DNA of 64,000 nucleotides from Maridesulfovibrio sp050916235 (GTDB lineage Bacteria > Desulfobacterota > Desulfovibrionia > Desulfovibrionales > Desulfovibrionaceae), in NCBI RefSeq assembly GCF_050916235.1, contig NZ_CP104854.1:3410001-3474000 (forward strand), written 5' to 3'. Below the pieces are notes generated by a model. That model searched no databases. It worked only from the letters and a program-made list of their open reading frames with translations, and had not been told where the DNA came from. Of this stretch, positions 15,919-24,465 are shown one piece after another. Every line of letters starts with the position of its first letter. The stretch's first letter is position 1. Both the position numbers and the translations under genes were made by a program.

Positions 15919-16848
15919 CTAGTAGACCTTGCGCCGCGAAAAGCTTGAACCTATGACCGAGAAGGTGTTCTCTACAATGAAAAGTGCGCTTTCGTCGTGC
16001 CGGAAGGTGATCTCCTCCAGTTTCTTGAGCTGGATGTTGTTGACCACGGTCATAAGGATGTTTTTGTCTTCGCGCAGGTAGGCCCCCTGGCCTCTGATGA
16101 AGGTGGCACTCTGCTTAAGCTCGTGCAGGATGTCATGGCTGATCATTTCAATGTTGTTTGAAATGATGAAGACGACCTTGCGCTGGTTGAACATGGAAAG
16201 GGTGCTCTCAACTGCAGTTGATGAGATGAATACGAGGATAAGCGAGGCGATGATTATATCCAGAGGAAGCTCAAACAGGCTGAAACTGAACAGCGCTGCG
16301 TTGAAAATAATGTAGACTTTTCCGATGCCTATGTTGAACCGTTGAAACAGATATACGGCAATAACATCCAGTCCGCCGTTTGAACCGAGTGATCTCAGGA
16401 CCGTGCCGGCTCCGAATCCGGACATGGCTCCGCAGGCCACGGCGGCATAGGTATGATTTTGAACCGGCATGGGTATTGTGATCAGTTCATAGGCTGCGGT
16501 GAGGGTCAGTGTTGCATAAAGGCTGTACCAGAAGAAACGTCGGCTTACTTTAACCCAGGCAAAGATAAACAGCGGGATATTCAGCAGAAGGTAAAGCCAG
16601 CCAGGCGACAGCACGTTGAATTTGTAATAAATAAGTGAAGCCAGCCCGAAAATCCCACCGGAAAGGAATTCATGCGGCACGGCAAGGCTTTTAACTGCCA
16701 CCGCACATATTGCCGATCCTGAAGTGATAAGAAAGATATTCCACCATACCGAGTAGGTGAAGTCAAAGTTCATTGTGGAACCTTTTCCCAGTACCGATCT
16801 GATTGGTTCCGACATCCCGCCTTTTTCTTTTTTCTCAAAACTGCTCAT
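15919..16848 (-). CDS. YitT-family membrane protein (DUF161 + DUF2179)
   Basis: It is about 309 residues long. The N-terminal two thirds hold five to six membrane segments with the family stretches AVPHEFLSGGIFGLASLIYY and GSNGGLDVIAVYLFQRF. The C-terminal 90 residues (QRKVVFIISNN...GAYLREDKNILMTVVNN) form the soluble DUF2179 domain. YitT proteins are widespread, with no settled function. The start is uncertain: the frame opens at a TTG (16884); ATG 16848 is used here, and ATGs further in (MSEPIR, MNFDF) have equally good upstream purines. Confidence 0.85.
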   Translation of the reverse strand: MSSFEKKEKGGMSEPIRSVLGKGSTMNFDFTYSVWWNIFLITSGSAICAVAVKSLAVPHEFLSGGIFGLASLIYYKFNVLSPGWLYLLLNIPLFIFAWVKVSRRFFWYSLYATLTLTAAYELITIPMPVQNHTYAAVACGAMSGFGAGTVLRSLGSNGGLDVIAVYLFQRFNIGIGKVYIIFNAALFSFSLFELPLDIIIASLILVFISSTAVESTLSMFNQRKVVFIISNNIEMISHDILHELKQSATFIRGQGAYLREDKNILMTVVNNIQLKKLEEITFRHDESALFIVENTFSVIGSSFSRRKVY

Positions 16849-16910
16849 GCTGTGCCGAGTAACAGCTATGGAGCTATCTTTCAAGTTTTGCTGGGAATGG
16901 TTCTCTCCGT

Positions 16911-17714
16911 TTAATCCGTTTTCGGGGGATTTTCAGATAGGTTGCCGATTAATTCCAGTATGGCCCGGTTGACTTTTTCAACGATTTTCTGGTCAGTGGA
17001 ATGTGAAAACACAATATAGCGTTTGTTGCCTTCGGGAATGTCATTCATTTTTATGTGAGCAAAATCGTCAAGGTCATACCCGGATTCCTGAACCAGCAGG
17101 GGCATTTCCTCCGGAGCCAGGATGACTCCGTCCACCCTGCAATTTTTGAGCATTTTAACCAACTGCAGTTTTGATCCAGTTATCGTGATGGTGTTTTCAG
17201 GGTATTTTTCCATGATAGGGTCAACATATGGTCCTCCCGAGTGCCCTGAAATCAGCCCTATTTTGAATCTGTTGCTTCTCATTACCGCTTCAAGAGTCTT
17301 GTATGGTTCGAATTTGTAGCTTTCCCTGTTGAGGACAAGTAACCCGATGGGCTTGTTGACATATATGGGCAGGGAATAAAGGGCGATTTTTTCCCGTTCC
17401 GGGTTTTTGAACCATCCAACAGAAGCGAAATGATTTCCGTGCTCGAGATTGAGCAGGATTCTTTTTGCCGGTAGCCGACGATATTCGAATTCAATTCCCG
17501 CTTTATTGAATATACGTGTGGCAAGCTCTATCAGAGTGCCATTGGCCGTGCCGTTCTGCGAAGTGAAGAAATGAGGAGGAAATTCAACATAGCCGACCTC
17601 AATTCTTTCCGCTGTAGCCAGTGAAACAGTTATGAGTATGACAAAAGAAATGAGTACCGCAGGCAGGGTGTATCTGGCGAATTTTGTCGCGTATTTTTTT
17701 TTCTTCATGCGCAT
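16911..17714 (-). CDS. Orphan periplasmic solute-binding-like protein (SBP_bac_3 type), copy 1
   Basis: The 267-residue protein has a signal segment (about residues 15-34, ending ...SLATA) and a type II periplasmic-binding fold (IEVGYVEFPPHFFT...GTLIELATRIFNKAGIEFEYRRLPAKRIL). No ABC permease or ATPase is nearby. It is clearly paralogous to the next gene: shared motifs are VGWFKNPERE, SLPIYVNKPIG, GLISGHSGGPYVD, LVKMLKN, APEE and DIPEGNKRYIVFS. Such stand-alone proteins may act as sensors or scavenging binders; the ligand is unknown. The two ATGs at 17714 and 17708 cannot be separated. Confidence 0.75.
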   Translation of the reverse strand: MRMKKKKYATKFARYTLPAVLISFVILITVSLATAERIEVGYVEFPPHFFTSQNGTANGTLIELATRIFNKAGIEFEYRRLPAKRILLNLEHGNHFASVGWFKNPEREKIALYSLPIYVNKPIGLLVLNRESYKFEPYKTLEAVMRSNRFKIGLISGHSGGPYVDPIMEKYPENTITITGSKLQLVKMLKNCRVDGVILAPEEMPLLVQESGYDLDDFAHIKMNDIPEGNKRYIVFSHSTDQKIVEKVNRAILELIGNLSENPPKTD

Positions 17715-17910
17715 ATGCGATTCGTGTGGCTTGTTCTCAAAACATGAAATTTATTTCCAAGTCTTCCCAGTTTGCCATCGGAAAAAGTTTATGTCCATAT
17801 CTTAGTTTTCTTCTGCTGTAAGCTTTGTAATTTGAACTTTGAATATGGGAGTTACGGGCTGGATGTGAAATCTGAATCAACGTTGTTTTACCCAGCGGTC
17901 AGTTGCCGGG

Positions 17911-18705
17911 TTATATGTTTCCCATCAGATCGGCTATGGCAGTGTTTATTTTGGCGACTGTTTCCGGGGCGACTGTCTTGGAAAATATAAGGTAGCGCTT
18001 GTTTCCTGCAGGAATGTCGGTCAGTGTCCTGAACATAAAATCGTCTTCTGAATACCCGCAACGTTCAATGATCATGGAGATTTCTTCCGGGGCCAGCAGG
18101 CAGAAATCCTGCCGTCCGTTCTTGAGCATTTTAACCAGTTGCTCCTGTTTACCGGAAACATAATATACGTGATTAGGGTAGGTGTTTAAGATTTTATCAA
18201 CGTAAATTCCTTCGGAGTGTCCTGAAATTGTTGCAATCTTGAGGTCGGTTTTCTCCATGAGGTCTTTCAGGGAGTGGAAATTCGCGAATTTGGGTTCATC
18301 CTCCTTGCGGAAAATGATGCCTATCGGCCTGTTTTCGTAGATGGGAATGGAGAAACTGGCAAAACGTTCGCGTTCTTCTGTCTTGAACCAGCCTATTGAG
18401 GCAACATTCCCGCCGGTTTTGATTTTGTGGAGAACCCTTTTGGACGGCATGGATGTGTAACGGGCCTCGATCCCTGAATTTCGCATAATCGCTTCCGTCA
18501 GGTGCAATAGAAAACCTTCCGGCCTTCCGTTTTGGGTGTAGTAGTAGGGCGGGTACTCTATGTACCCTATCTCAAGGGTTTCAGCGTGGGATAGGGGTGC
18601 AAGCAAAAATGTAAGCAGCAGAAAGGCGCAAGTGCTGAATAGTTTGATTGCAACTTGCCGTGAATGGTGTTCTGAGCCGGTCTGGTTCTGTGCGACCTTG
18701 CGCAT
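17911..18705 (-). CDS. Orphan periplasmic solute-binding-like protein (SBP_bac_3 type), copy 2
   Basis: The 264-residue paralogue of the 16911-17714 gene has a signal peptide at about residues 20-41 (ending PLSHA), then ETLEIGYIEYPPYYYTQNG, SMPSKRVLHKI, IGWFKTEERE, SIPIYENRPIG, TISGHSEGIYVD, LVKMLKNG, LAPEE and DIPAGNKRYLIFS. The same motif order as in copy 1 points to a local duplication, now well diverged. The 196 bp between them contain no obvious terminator. No transporter partner is encoded nearby. The GlxA-type regulator diverges from it. Confidence 0.75.
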   Translation of the reverse strand: MRKVAQNQTGSEHHSRQVAIKLFSTCAFLLLTFLLAPLSHAETLEIGYIEYPPYYYTQNGRPEGFLLHLTEAIMRNSGIEARYTSMPSKRVLHKIKTGGNVASIGWFKTEERERFASFSIPIYENRPIGIIFRKEDEPKFANFHSLKDLMEKTDLKIATISGHSEGIYVDKILNTYPNHVYYVSGKQEQLVKMLKNGRQDFCLLAPEEISMIIERCGYSEDDFMFRTLTDIPAGNKRYLIFSKTVAPETVAKINTAIADLMGNI

Positions 18706-18893
18706 GAAATAAACTCCGGATGTTTCTGATTGCCTGCACAGTTGAGTTGCTTATTTATTTCACAGTTTTAAACTTGTGTCTACGTGCCTTTCCATATGTC
18801 TGGCGTGGAGGATGCTTTGTTGTGCATTGATCTGGCATAAATTGCATGTTTTTTGTCATTGCAGCCAACGATGCTGTTCCGTACTCTGGACGC

Positions 18894-19901
18894 ATGAAGA
18901 AACAGCTGGAAATTTTTCTTTTCGACGGTGTTGTGTCCCTTGATGTCAGCGGGCCGCTTGAGGTCTTCAACACGGCAACCGAACTTCTGCAGCAGGGCGG
19001 CAGGTCCAAGCAGGGGTATAGTCCTGTCTTTTCCGCAGTCACGCCCGGACCTGTCCGTACTTCTTCAGGACTTGTTTTTCATGCAGAGACGTTTTCGGGT
19101 AAAACTTCAGCCGACATCCTGCTGGTACCGGGCGGCATGATTGCGGAGAAGGTTTCAGCCGATCCAGAGGTTCTCTCCTGCGTGCGTGCGGCAGCTTCCC
19201 GAGCGCGGCGCATTGTCTCTGTGTGCAGTGGAGCCTTTATCCTCGCGGCCTGTGGGCTGCTTGGCGGCAGACGGGTCACAACCCACTGGATGGTTTCCGA
19301 GCGTCTGTCCCGACTGTATCCGGACGTCAACGTGGAGCCGGATGCCATTTATATCAGGGACGGCAATATTTCGACCAGCGGGGGTGTTACCGCTGGAATT
19401 GACCTTGCCCTTGCCATCGTGGAGGATGATTTCGGTCCGTCGCTGGCTCTGGAGGTGGCGAGGGTGCTGCTGCTTTACCGCAGGCGTCCCGGCTCTCAGG
19501 CTCAGTTCAGTTCCTCGCTGGCAATACAGGCCGGGGCAGGAAGATTTTCCGGGCTGGTGGGCTGGATGGAAGCCAATCTCGACCGGAAACTGACTGTGGA
19601 GCAACTGGCGGAGCACGCCAATATGAGTCCCCGGTCATTTGCACGAATTTTTCCGTCGGAAACGGGGATGAGCCCCGGCCGCTTTGTGGAACAGCTCAGG
19701 ATTGATCGCGCGCGCGAGCTGATTGAATCCGGTGTCGAGCCGTTTGACAGGGTGGCACAGGAATCCGGCTTCGGCCGGGAGGAACGGTTGCGCAGGGCCT
19801 TTCTGCGAAGGCTCGGAGTCAGCCCGGCCCAATACAGGGCCCACTTCTTAAAAGGAGAAAATAATGAAAAAGAATCTGACTTACGGAATATACATATATG
19901 A
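18894..19901 (+). CDS. GlxA-family transcriptional regulator (DJ-1/PfpI domain + AraC HTH)
   Basis: The 335-residue protein has an N-terminal DJ-1/PfpI-like domain (residues about 3-185) with the nucleophile-elbow motif VCSGAF (Cys111) and TTHW, then a C-terminal AraC/XylS DNA-binding region (about 225-325: KLTVEQLAEHANMSPRSFARIF...FDRVAQESGFGREERLRRAF). Such regulators sense a metabolite through the amidase-like domain. I start at ATG 18894 (MKKQLEIFLF); an in-frame ATG at 18846 is possible. Its 3' end overlaps the next gene by 38 bp, so the two are cotranscribed and probably work on one pathway. Confidence 0.88.
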   Translation: MKKQLEIFLFDGVVSLDVSGPLEVFNTATELLQQGGRSKQGYSPVFSAVTPGPVRTSSGLVFHAETFSGKTSADILLVPGGMIAEKVSADPEVLSCVRAAASRARRIVSVCSGAFILAACGLLGGRRVTTHWMVSERLSRLYPDVNVEPDAIYIRDGNISTSGGVTAGIDLALAIVEDDFGPSLALEVARVLLLYRRRPGSQAQFSSSLAIQAGAGRFSGLVGWMEANLDRKLTVEQLAEHANMSPRSFARIFPSETGMSPGRFVEQLRIDRARELIESGVEPFDRVAQESGFGREERLRRAFLRRLGVSPAQYRAHFLKGENNEKESDLRNIHI

Positions 19902-20466
19902 ACAGGTGGCGGAGCTTGATTTTGTAGGCCCGCAGCAGGTGTTCGCGGCATCAAACCAGCTTTGCGGTGCTGGGCGGGTCGTTACTGTCGGCCGGAACAC
20001 CGAACCCCTGAGGGGGATCGGCGGTTTGCGGATGATCCCCGATTATTCATTTGAGGATGCCCCGGATCTGGACGTGCTGCTCCTGCCCGGAACAGGCGAG
20101 GTGGAAAAATACGCACTAAGCTCCGGGGAAGCCCTTGCCTGGGTTCAGGACCAGTTTGACAAAGTGGAATACATGACAGCCGTCTGCACGGGTGGACTTA
20201 TTCTGCAGAAGGCCGGTCTGCTGAAAGGACGCCGGGCCACTACCCACTGGCAGTTGATGGATTACCTTGCCGAGGACCCCGAAGTTACCGAACTTCCGGA
20301 GATGCGTTATGTGCGTGACGGGAAAGTGGTTACTTCGCAGGGCGTTTCCGCTGGAATCGATATGGCCCTTTGGCTGGTCGGCCAGATTCACGATCCTGAC
20401 CATGCCCGCATGGTCAGGAAAATTCTCCAGTATGACCCTGCACCTCCTTATACTGCCGAGGTTTAG
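19864..20466 (+). CDS. DJ-1/PfpI-family protein (isonitrile hydratase/glutaminase-like)
   Basis: The 200-residue single-domain protein has VGPQQVF near the start, DVLLLPGTGEVE, the nucleophilic elbow AVCTGGLIL (Cys108) and RATTHWQLMDYL, the pattern seen in isonitrile hydratase-type members. AAAAGGAG lies 6 bases before the ATG, inside the end of the upstream regulator. It resembles the regulator's own N-terminal domain, so the pair may share a ligand or substrate. The true reaction cannot be fixed from sequence. Confidence 0.85.
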   Translation: MKKNLTYGIYIYEQVAELDFVGPQQVFAASNQLCGAGRVVTVGRNTEPLRGIGGLRMIPDYSFEDAPDLDVLLLPGTGEVEKYALSSGEALAWVQDQFDKVEYMTAVCTGGLILQKAGLLKGRRATTHWQLMDYLAEDPEVTELPEMRYVRDGKVVTSQGVSAGIDMALWLVGQIHDPDHARMVRKILQYDPAPPYTAEV

Positions 20467-20548
20467 GCCGAAGATGATAAGGGTCTTTAATGACTGTTTG
20501 TGCTGAAAGCTACTTCGGTAAAAATTGACAAGGCCGCAAAAAAGAGAA

Positions 20549-20581
20549 CCCCGGCTGGACAGAACGTCCGGCCGGGGGCTT
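20549..20581 (+). terminator. Rho-independent terminator of the GlxA/DJ-1 operon
   Basis: CCCCGGCTGGAC and GTCCGGCCGGGG (one mismatch, five-base loop) are followed by GGCTTTT, 82 bp past the stop. Confidence 0.8.
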
Positions 20582-20610
20582 TTCAGATTTGCTTTTGAAT
20601 TGCTCAGTAA

Positions 20611-20735
20611 CGCGTTTCAACCAATGTTAGCGGTTATTTCCAAATTGCCTTTGTACTTGCGCGTTCAACCAGATTAGCGGTTGTTTTTACAAAATTAACT
20701 CTAACGCGCCTAAACCGACTTTAATGGTTTGTTAC
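20611..20735. repeat. Three tandem degenerate repeats with AACC/GGTT hairpins
   Basis: Units start at 20611, 20660 and 20705 (spacing 49 and 45). Each has CGCG, then 4-5 bases, then AACC, eight or nine bases and GGTT, then a T/A-rich tail (CGCGTTTCAACCAATGTTAG; CGCGTTCAACCAGATTAGCG; CGCGCCTAAACCGACTTTAA). They do not resemble a CRISPR array: units are too diverged and too few. Confidence 0.55.
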
Positions 20736-21199
20736 AAGATGAACCGAATACGCATTTCTTTACCGCTTTGAGGGGGTCGCCGTTGTCGCTTTGCCGGAAT
20801 AACCGGCATTTTCCAGTTTCTCCGTGGGCCCTTCAGGAGGTCTCAACAGAACTCATGCGGTAGGCTCCCCTCAATTGAGCCTCTACGTCAGGCTCTCTTT
20901 CTGAAAGTGATATCAAGGTTGATTTCACTCCCTTGTTGAGGGTTGATGATGAACCGCTTATCGCAGCTTCCTCAGCCTTTGTTTACAATCTAATCCTCGG
21001 TGCAATCATCGTCAATATAAAAAATATATTTTTATGCTTAATTTCTGTAAGGGGCTGAAAAATAGATGTAAAAATATGAAGATATTTTGTTGCCAGTGGT
21101 TGGGAAACGGGGGACTGTATCTGTAAATGTAAAGTATCAGAGTTTAATTGCTTAATTTTATTGGATAAGAATTCTTTTTCAACTGTCCGCAGGCAAAAA
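20736..21199. other. Gene-free region with many hairpins and a 50-codon open frame
   Basis: 20790-20930 is dense in short stems: GCCGG-AATAA-CCGGC (near 20794), GGCTC...GAGCC, GAGCCT-CTACGTC-AGGCTC and GTGA...TCAC. On the minus strand 20982-20833 is open for 49 codons and reads like protein (EEAAISGSSSTLNKGVKS...LRGAYRMSSVETS); the only in-frame starts are GTG 20928, TTG and a late ATG. It could be a small gene, a decayed gene end or a structured RNA. 21000-21199 is AT-rich with nothing seen. Confidence 0.35.
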
Positions 21200-21202
21200 A
21201 TA

Positions 21203-21230
21203 AACCGAAGCTTTTTTTGTCGCTTCGGTT
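21203..21230 (-). terminator. Terminator of the large exported protein gene
   Basis: On the minus strand AACCGAAGC and GCTTCGGTT (9-bp perfect stem) are followed by TATTTTTTG, about 40 bp past the stop. Confidence 0.85.
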
Positions 21231-21272
21231 TATTGGGGATCGGAATGTTATTGCTTCAGGAATTGCATCTAT

Positions 21273-23372
21273 CTATTTGATTTTTCTTCTCATTATTATT
21301 CCAGCACCTGCCGCAGCAAGAAGCAGCAGGAAGTCCGCCTTGAAGGTGCCCCGCGGGTTCAGAACGCATCCTGTTGCATCTGTGCCCACGGAACCCAGTG
21401 CTACCGGGTCTGTTATTTCGCCCGGATCCGGGTCTTCGTCAAAGGGGCCGTTATCCTTTATTACAAAGTTGATGTTGTAATGTTCCCCTTTGGTCAGCAT
21501 GGTGGAGGCGGTCATGTAGTTGCCGTTGATGTCGGTTATCCACCAGGCTCCGTCGGTGAAGCGGGACTGGTCGTTGGCTGCGTATGGTCCGTATTCCGCG
21601 GTAGTGCCTGATGAGAGAAATTTCATCAGTTTATATCCGTTGCCTAGTCCGTCCGGGATGGCATCGGTGTTGAGGACGAATACTCCTACTTCTCCAGCAG
21701 GGCTTACTGTGGCGTTGAACGAGCAGACCGAAGTATGTGCCGTGAATTCGTTGTATCCGTACTGGGACTGGATTTCCAATTGGGTCATCGTCTTAGGCTT
21801 GTACTCGTTCATGGTAACTGTCACGCCGGATTTCTGCTCCTTGGCAGCCTGTACCGCGGACTGTCCTTTGGTATCTATTCCGATTTCAAGGTACGCAGTG
21901 GGATGGTCCACCCGGTTGAAGTTTATCAGGGTCTGGCCGCTGCGGTCCTGCAGCCCGAATCCGTATGCCCCGGTCATTCCCTTGAGGGCAGCGGCGTAGG
22001 TGTGGTAGTTTGTCGGATTGCCCGGTTGCGCACGGGCATATGTATAGCCGCGCCCGACCGGGGAGAGCGGCACGCTGTATGTGTATCCGCTTTCGGTTCT
22101 GCCTCCGTACCACTGGACGCTGGTCATGTTGCCTATATGGGAGACCGTACCGTTATCCGAAGTGAAGTTTACCGTACTGCCGGGAAGGCCCCAGCTGAGA
22201 CCTGCGAGCAGGTCGCCAACCACCCAGCCGTAGAAATCATTCACGACCCCGGTTGTCCGGTTGGCCGTCCCCGCGACTTTGTAGGGCACGTTGTTCCCGT
22301 AGATGCCGGTGGCGGCGTTCAGGTCACTGAACAATATGTTGATGTCCTTGGGGCCGACCCCTTCGCCCCGGTTTACGGCATCAATTCCAAGGCATGTTCC
22401 GTTTCCTGAACCGGACTGGGCGGTCATGGTGGCGTTTCCGTACTGGTCGAAAGTGACAAGGTAGTCGTAGCTCTGGGCCTGATATGTGGCATTGGGCAGA
22501 ACTATGCCTGCGCCGAGTTTGTTTGCAGGTTGTCCGCCTACTCCGCCGAACAGACCTTTGATCCTTACCGGAAGGTTGTTGGTGGTTGTGGAATTGTAAA
22601 GTGTGGTCTGCAGGTAATGAGTCCAGTCGCTGTATTTGGAGTACCATGCCAGCGATGTTGGTGAAAGCACCCGTGCAAACAGAGTGGAAGGCAGCTTGTC
22701 GGCTGCACTGGGGTAAACCGTTGAGTAGGCGGTAGTGGCTTTGCTTGCAAGTGCATCGGTTAGAATTTCACTGGTCACGTTTGTCAGCAGCGGGTTGTTG
22801 GTAATTTTACTTTCGGGGATGATGTCTCCGGAAGTGGCATTTATTACCGAAAGGGACAAGGCAATGGCGGCGTAGTCAATGTAGGTGAGGTTGGTGTTGA
22901 TTACGGCTGTTTCCACGCTCGTGGTGCTGTTGCCGAGTCGTACATCCATTTCCACCGGCTGGTAGCGGGTGGCCAGGTTGGCGTCGCTTGAGTCCGGTTC
23001 AGTTGAAGGCTGGGAACAAAGGGGAGAGGTTATCCCTCCATTGTATGAAATATATATGCGCCCGGATTTGAAGGTGGTGAGAAATATTGCCGGGACACCT
23101 GTGGGAATGTTGTCTGCCACCGGAGTGGTGCTGATGGTGTCACTCAACTTGATGGAAACGTTGGGGCTGATCGTCTGGCCGGTGCTGACGCCATTATTGT
23201 ATGTTCCGGTTACGCTGGTCGCGTTATCAACACAGTTGAAAAAGGTTATGTATACATTCTGGGGGTCCAGGCCGTCCTTGAGGCTGAAAACGATGGGGAT
23301 TCCATCGGCAGCATGAAGATTGGCAGAAATGGAAAGCAATAAAACCGTCAGAACTGCAAAAGCCTTTTTCAT
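21273..23372 (-). CDS. Large exported protein with C-terminal Cys/TM/basic sorting-type tail
   Basis: The 699-residue protein has a signal peptide (MKKAFAVLTVLLLSISANLHA), a long secreted region rich in Ser, Thr, Asn and Gly, and a C-terminus with GCVLNPRGTF, a hydrophobic helix and RRKIK. This tripartite end resembles the JDVT-CTERM/MYXO-CTERM class of bacterial sorting signals that a dedicated intramembrane protease handles. The mid region (AGLSWGLPGSTVNF, GAYGFGLQDRSG) is reminiscent of beta-1,3-glucanase/thaumatin-like proteins, but I cannot confirm that. I start at ATG 23372, 8 bases after GGAGG, not at the in-frame GTG 23387. No processing protease gene was seen nearby. Confidence 0.75.
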   Translation of the reverse strand: MKKAFAVLTVLLLSISANLHAADGIPIVFSLKDGLDPQNVYITFFNCVDNATSVTGTYNNGVSTGQTISPNVSIKLSDTISTTPVADNIPTGVPAIFLTTFKSGRIYISYNGGITSPLCSQPSTEPDSSDANLATRYQPVEMDVRLGNSTTSVETAVINTNLTYIDYAAIALSLSVINATSGDIIPESKITNNPLLTNVTSEILTDALASKATTAYSTVYPSAADKLPSTLFARVLSPTSLAWYSKYSDWTHYLQTTLYNSTTTNNLPVRIKGLFGGVGGQPANKLGAGIVLPNATYQAQSYDYLVTFDQYGNATMTAQSGSGNGTCLGIDAVNRGEGVGPKDINILFSDLNAATGIYGNNVPYKVAGTANRTTGVVNDFYGWVVGDLLAGLSWGLPGSTVNFTSDNGTVSHIGNMTSVQWYGGRTESGYTYSVPLSPVGRGYTYARAQPGNPTNYHTYAAALKGMTGAYGFGLQDRSGQTLINFNRVDHPTAYLEIGIDTKGQSAVQAAKEQKSGVTVTMNEYKPKTMTQLEIQSQYGYNEFTAHTSVCSFNATVSPAGEVGVFVLNTDAIPDGLGNGYKLMKFLSSGTTAEYGPYAANDQSRFTDGAWWITDINGNYMTASTMLTKGEHYNINFVIKDNGPFDEDPDPGEITDPVALGSVGTDATGCVLNPRGTFKADFLLLLAAAGAGIIMRRKIK

Positions 23373-23488
23373 TCCATGTGCCTCCACATTATGGATGAGG
23401 GTGGAAAACTACTTTCGGATTCACTACAGCCAGTTACGTTAAAATGAGAAATCGGGCAATTGTAAAATACATTTGTATTCAATGTGAT

Positions 23489-23525
23489 AATCCCGGCTTG
23501 CGCGGTTTATGCGTAAGCCGGGATT
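23489..23525 (-). terminator. Hairpin after the CAT-like gene
   Basis: AATCCCGGCTTGCGC and GCGTAAGCCGGGATT pair over 15 bp with one mismatch. It lies 44 bp beyond the CAT-like stop. A poor T-tract follows, so termination is probable rather than sure. Confidence 0.5.
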
Positions 23526-23568
23526 GATTTATACCGGAAGACTCTATCCGTAAAAGAAGTTCAAGGCA

Positions 23569-24276
23569 TTATTGCTGCTGGATTTCATTTTGCGGGTTAC
23601 TGCACAGCTCAGTGAAAACACGGTAGAATTCAGCAAGGTGCCTGCCGTCTGCAAGGCTGTGGAGCAGCTCTATTGATACCGGCAGCATTTTTCTGCCGGA
23701 TTCCGTTTCATGCATCTGCCCGAAAAGGATGCGTGGCACGGAGTCACAGGAGCAGTCGCCCCACGGGTTGGAGGCCGCGCTGAACGGTACTCCGGTAACT
23801 ATGCTGAAATATATCAGGTTCTGCTTGTTGCCGCCTTCTGGGGACAGCGTGGGGGCTATGTCGGAATTGTTTCTGGCAATTTCAAAATATTTGGACTGTT
23901 CAGCGTAGTTTTCCGCGTAGCGACAGACCACATTGGCATGAAGCGAACGCCCTTTGGGAATGTAGGTGAAGGCCGGATGGACAACGTCGAATATGACCGG
24001 GTTGCCGTCTACGATTCTGGTGCGCAGCTCGGGTATGGCGTTAACGGCTTTCATGGCGAAAAAGTATACCAAATCCGAGAAACGCAGTTTTCCGCCGTTG
24101 TTGTTGGCTTCTTTTCTGAAATCGTAAAGTGTGCTTACATCCACCTGCACGGTGGTGCCGTAGTTGCATTTCTGCAGAGACTGGAAAAAGTTGAAATGCT
24201 CGGTGCGTTCCCATGTTTCCAGATCGATAATTTCCATGCGGCTTTCGCTGCACAGTGCTTGATTCATGTGATTCAT
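23569..24276 (-). CDS. Chloramphenicol acetyltransferase-like acyltransferase (type A CAT fold)
   Basis: It is 235 residues long. The N-terminus EIIDLETWERTEHFNFF matches the CAT family start. FSDLVYFFAMKAVNAIPELRTR, the NPWGDCSCDSVPRILFG stretch and the catalytic HSLADG (His206, HxxxDG) follow in family order, with MLPVSIELLH before it. The reaction is acetyl transfer from acetyl-CoA to a hydroxyl group. Many chromosomal homologues have no proven antibiotic substrate, so a resistance role should not be assumed. The start is unclear: ATG 24276, 24267 and 24237 all lack good ribosome sites. Confidence 0.8.
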   Translation of the reverse strand: MNHMNQALCSESRMEIIDLETWERTEHFNFFQSLQKCNYGTTVQVDVSTLYDFRKEANNNGGKLRFSDLVYFFAMKAVNAIPELRTRIVDGNPVIFDVVHPAFTYIPKGRSLHANVVCRYAENYAEQSKYFEIARNNSDIAPTLSPEGGNKQNLIYFSIVTGVPFSAASNPWGDCSCDSVPRILFGQMHETESGRKMLPVSIELLHSLADGRHLAEFYRVFTELCSNPQNEIQQQ

Positions 24277-24465
24277 ACGTTGTTTCGGTTTATTGTATAG
24301 AGGTTTAAAAAGGTGTTAATTTTTAATTAACGGCAGGCCAAAGTCAAGGTGATTCGCCAGACCTTTGCCCGGTGGAGCGGAAGAAACTCGTAATGGTCAA
24401 TTTATGTTTATCCTCTGTTCGGCAGGTATGTATTTCCGGAAAAAACATTGTCACAGCATGGCGGA

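Noticed and set aside
20611..20735. CRISPR array
   Set aside because: The units are only three, diverge strongly, have no constant repeat or unique spacers, and there are no cas genes.
20611..20735. Integron attC sites
   Set aside because: The GTTA/TAAC-like ends are suggestive, but the units are too short, the core-site pairs are not complete and there is no integrase or cassette gene.
20755..20985. Known riboswitch or group II intron domain
   Set aside because: The hairpins do not show the conserved cores of the c-di-GMP, cobalamin, purine or SAM classes, nor an intron domain V.
23569..24276. Antibiotic resistance gene (chloramphenicol acetyltransferase)
   Set aside because: The fold and HxxxDG motif fit the CAT family, but the gene has no mobile context and many chromosomal homologues have no proven drug activity.
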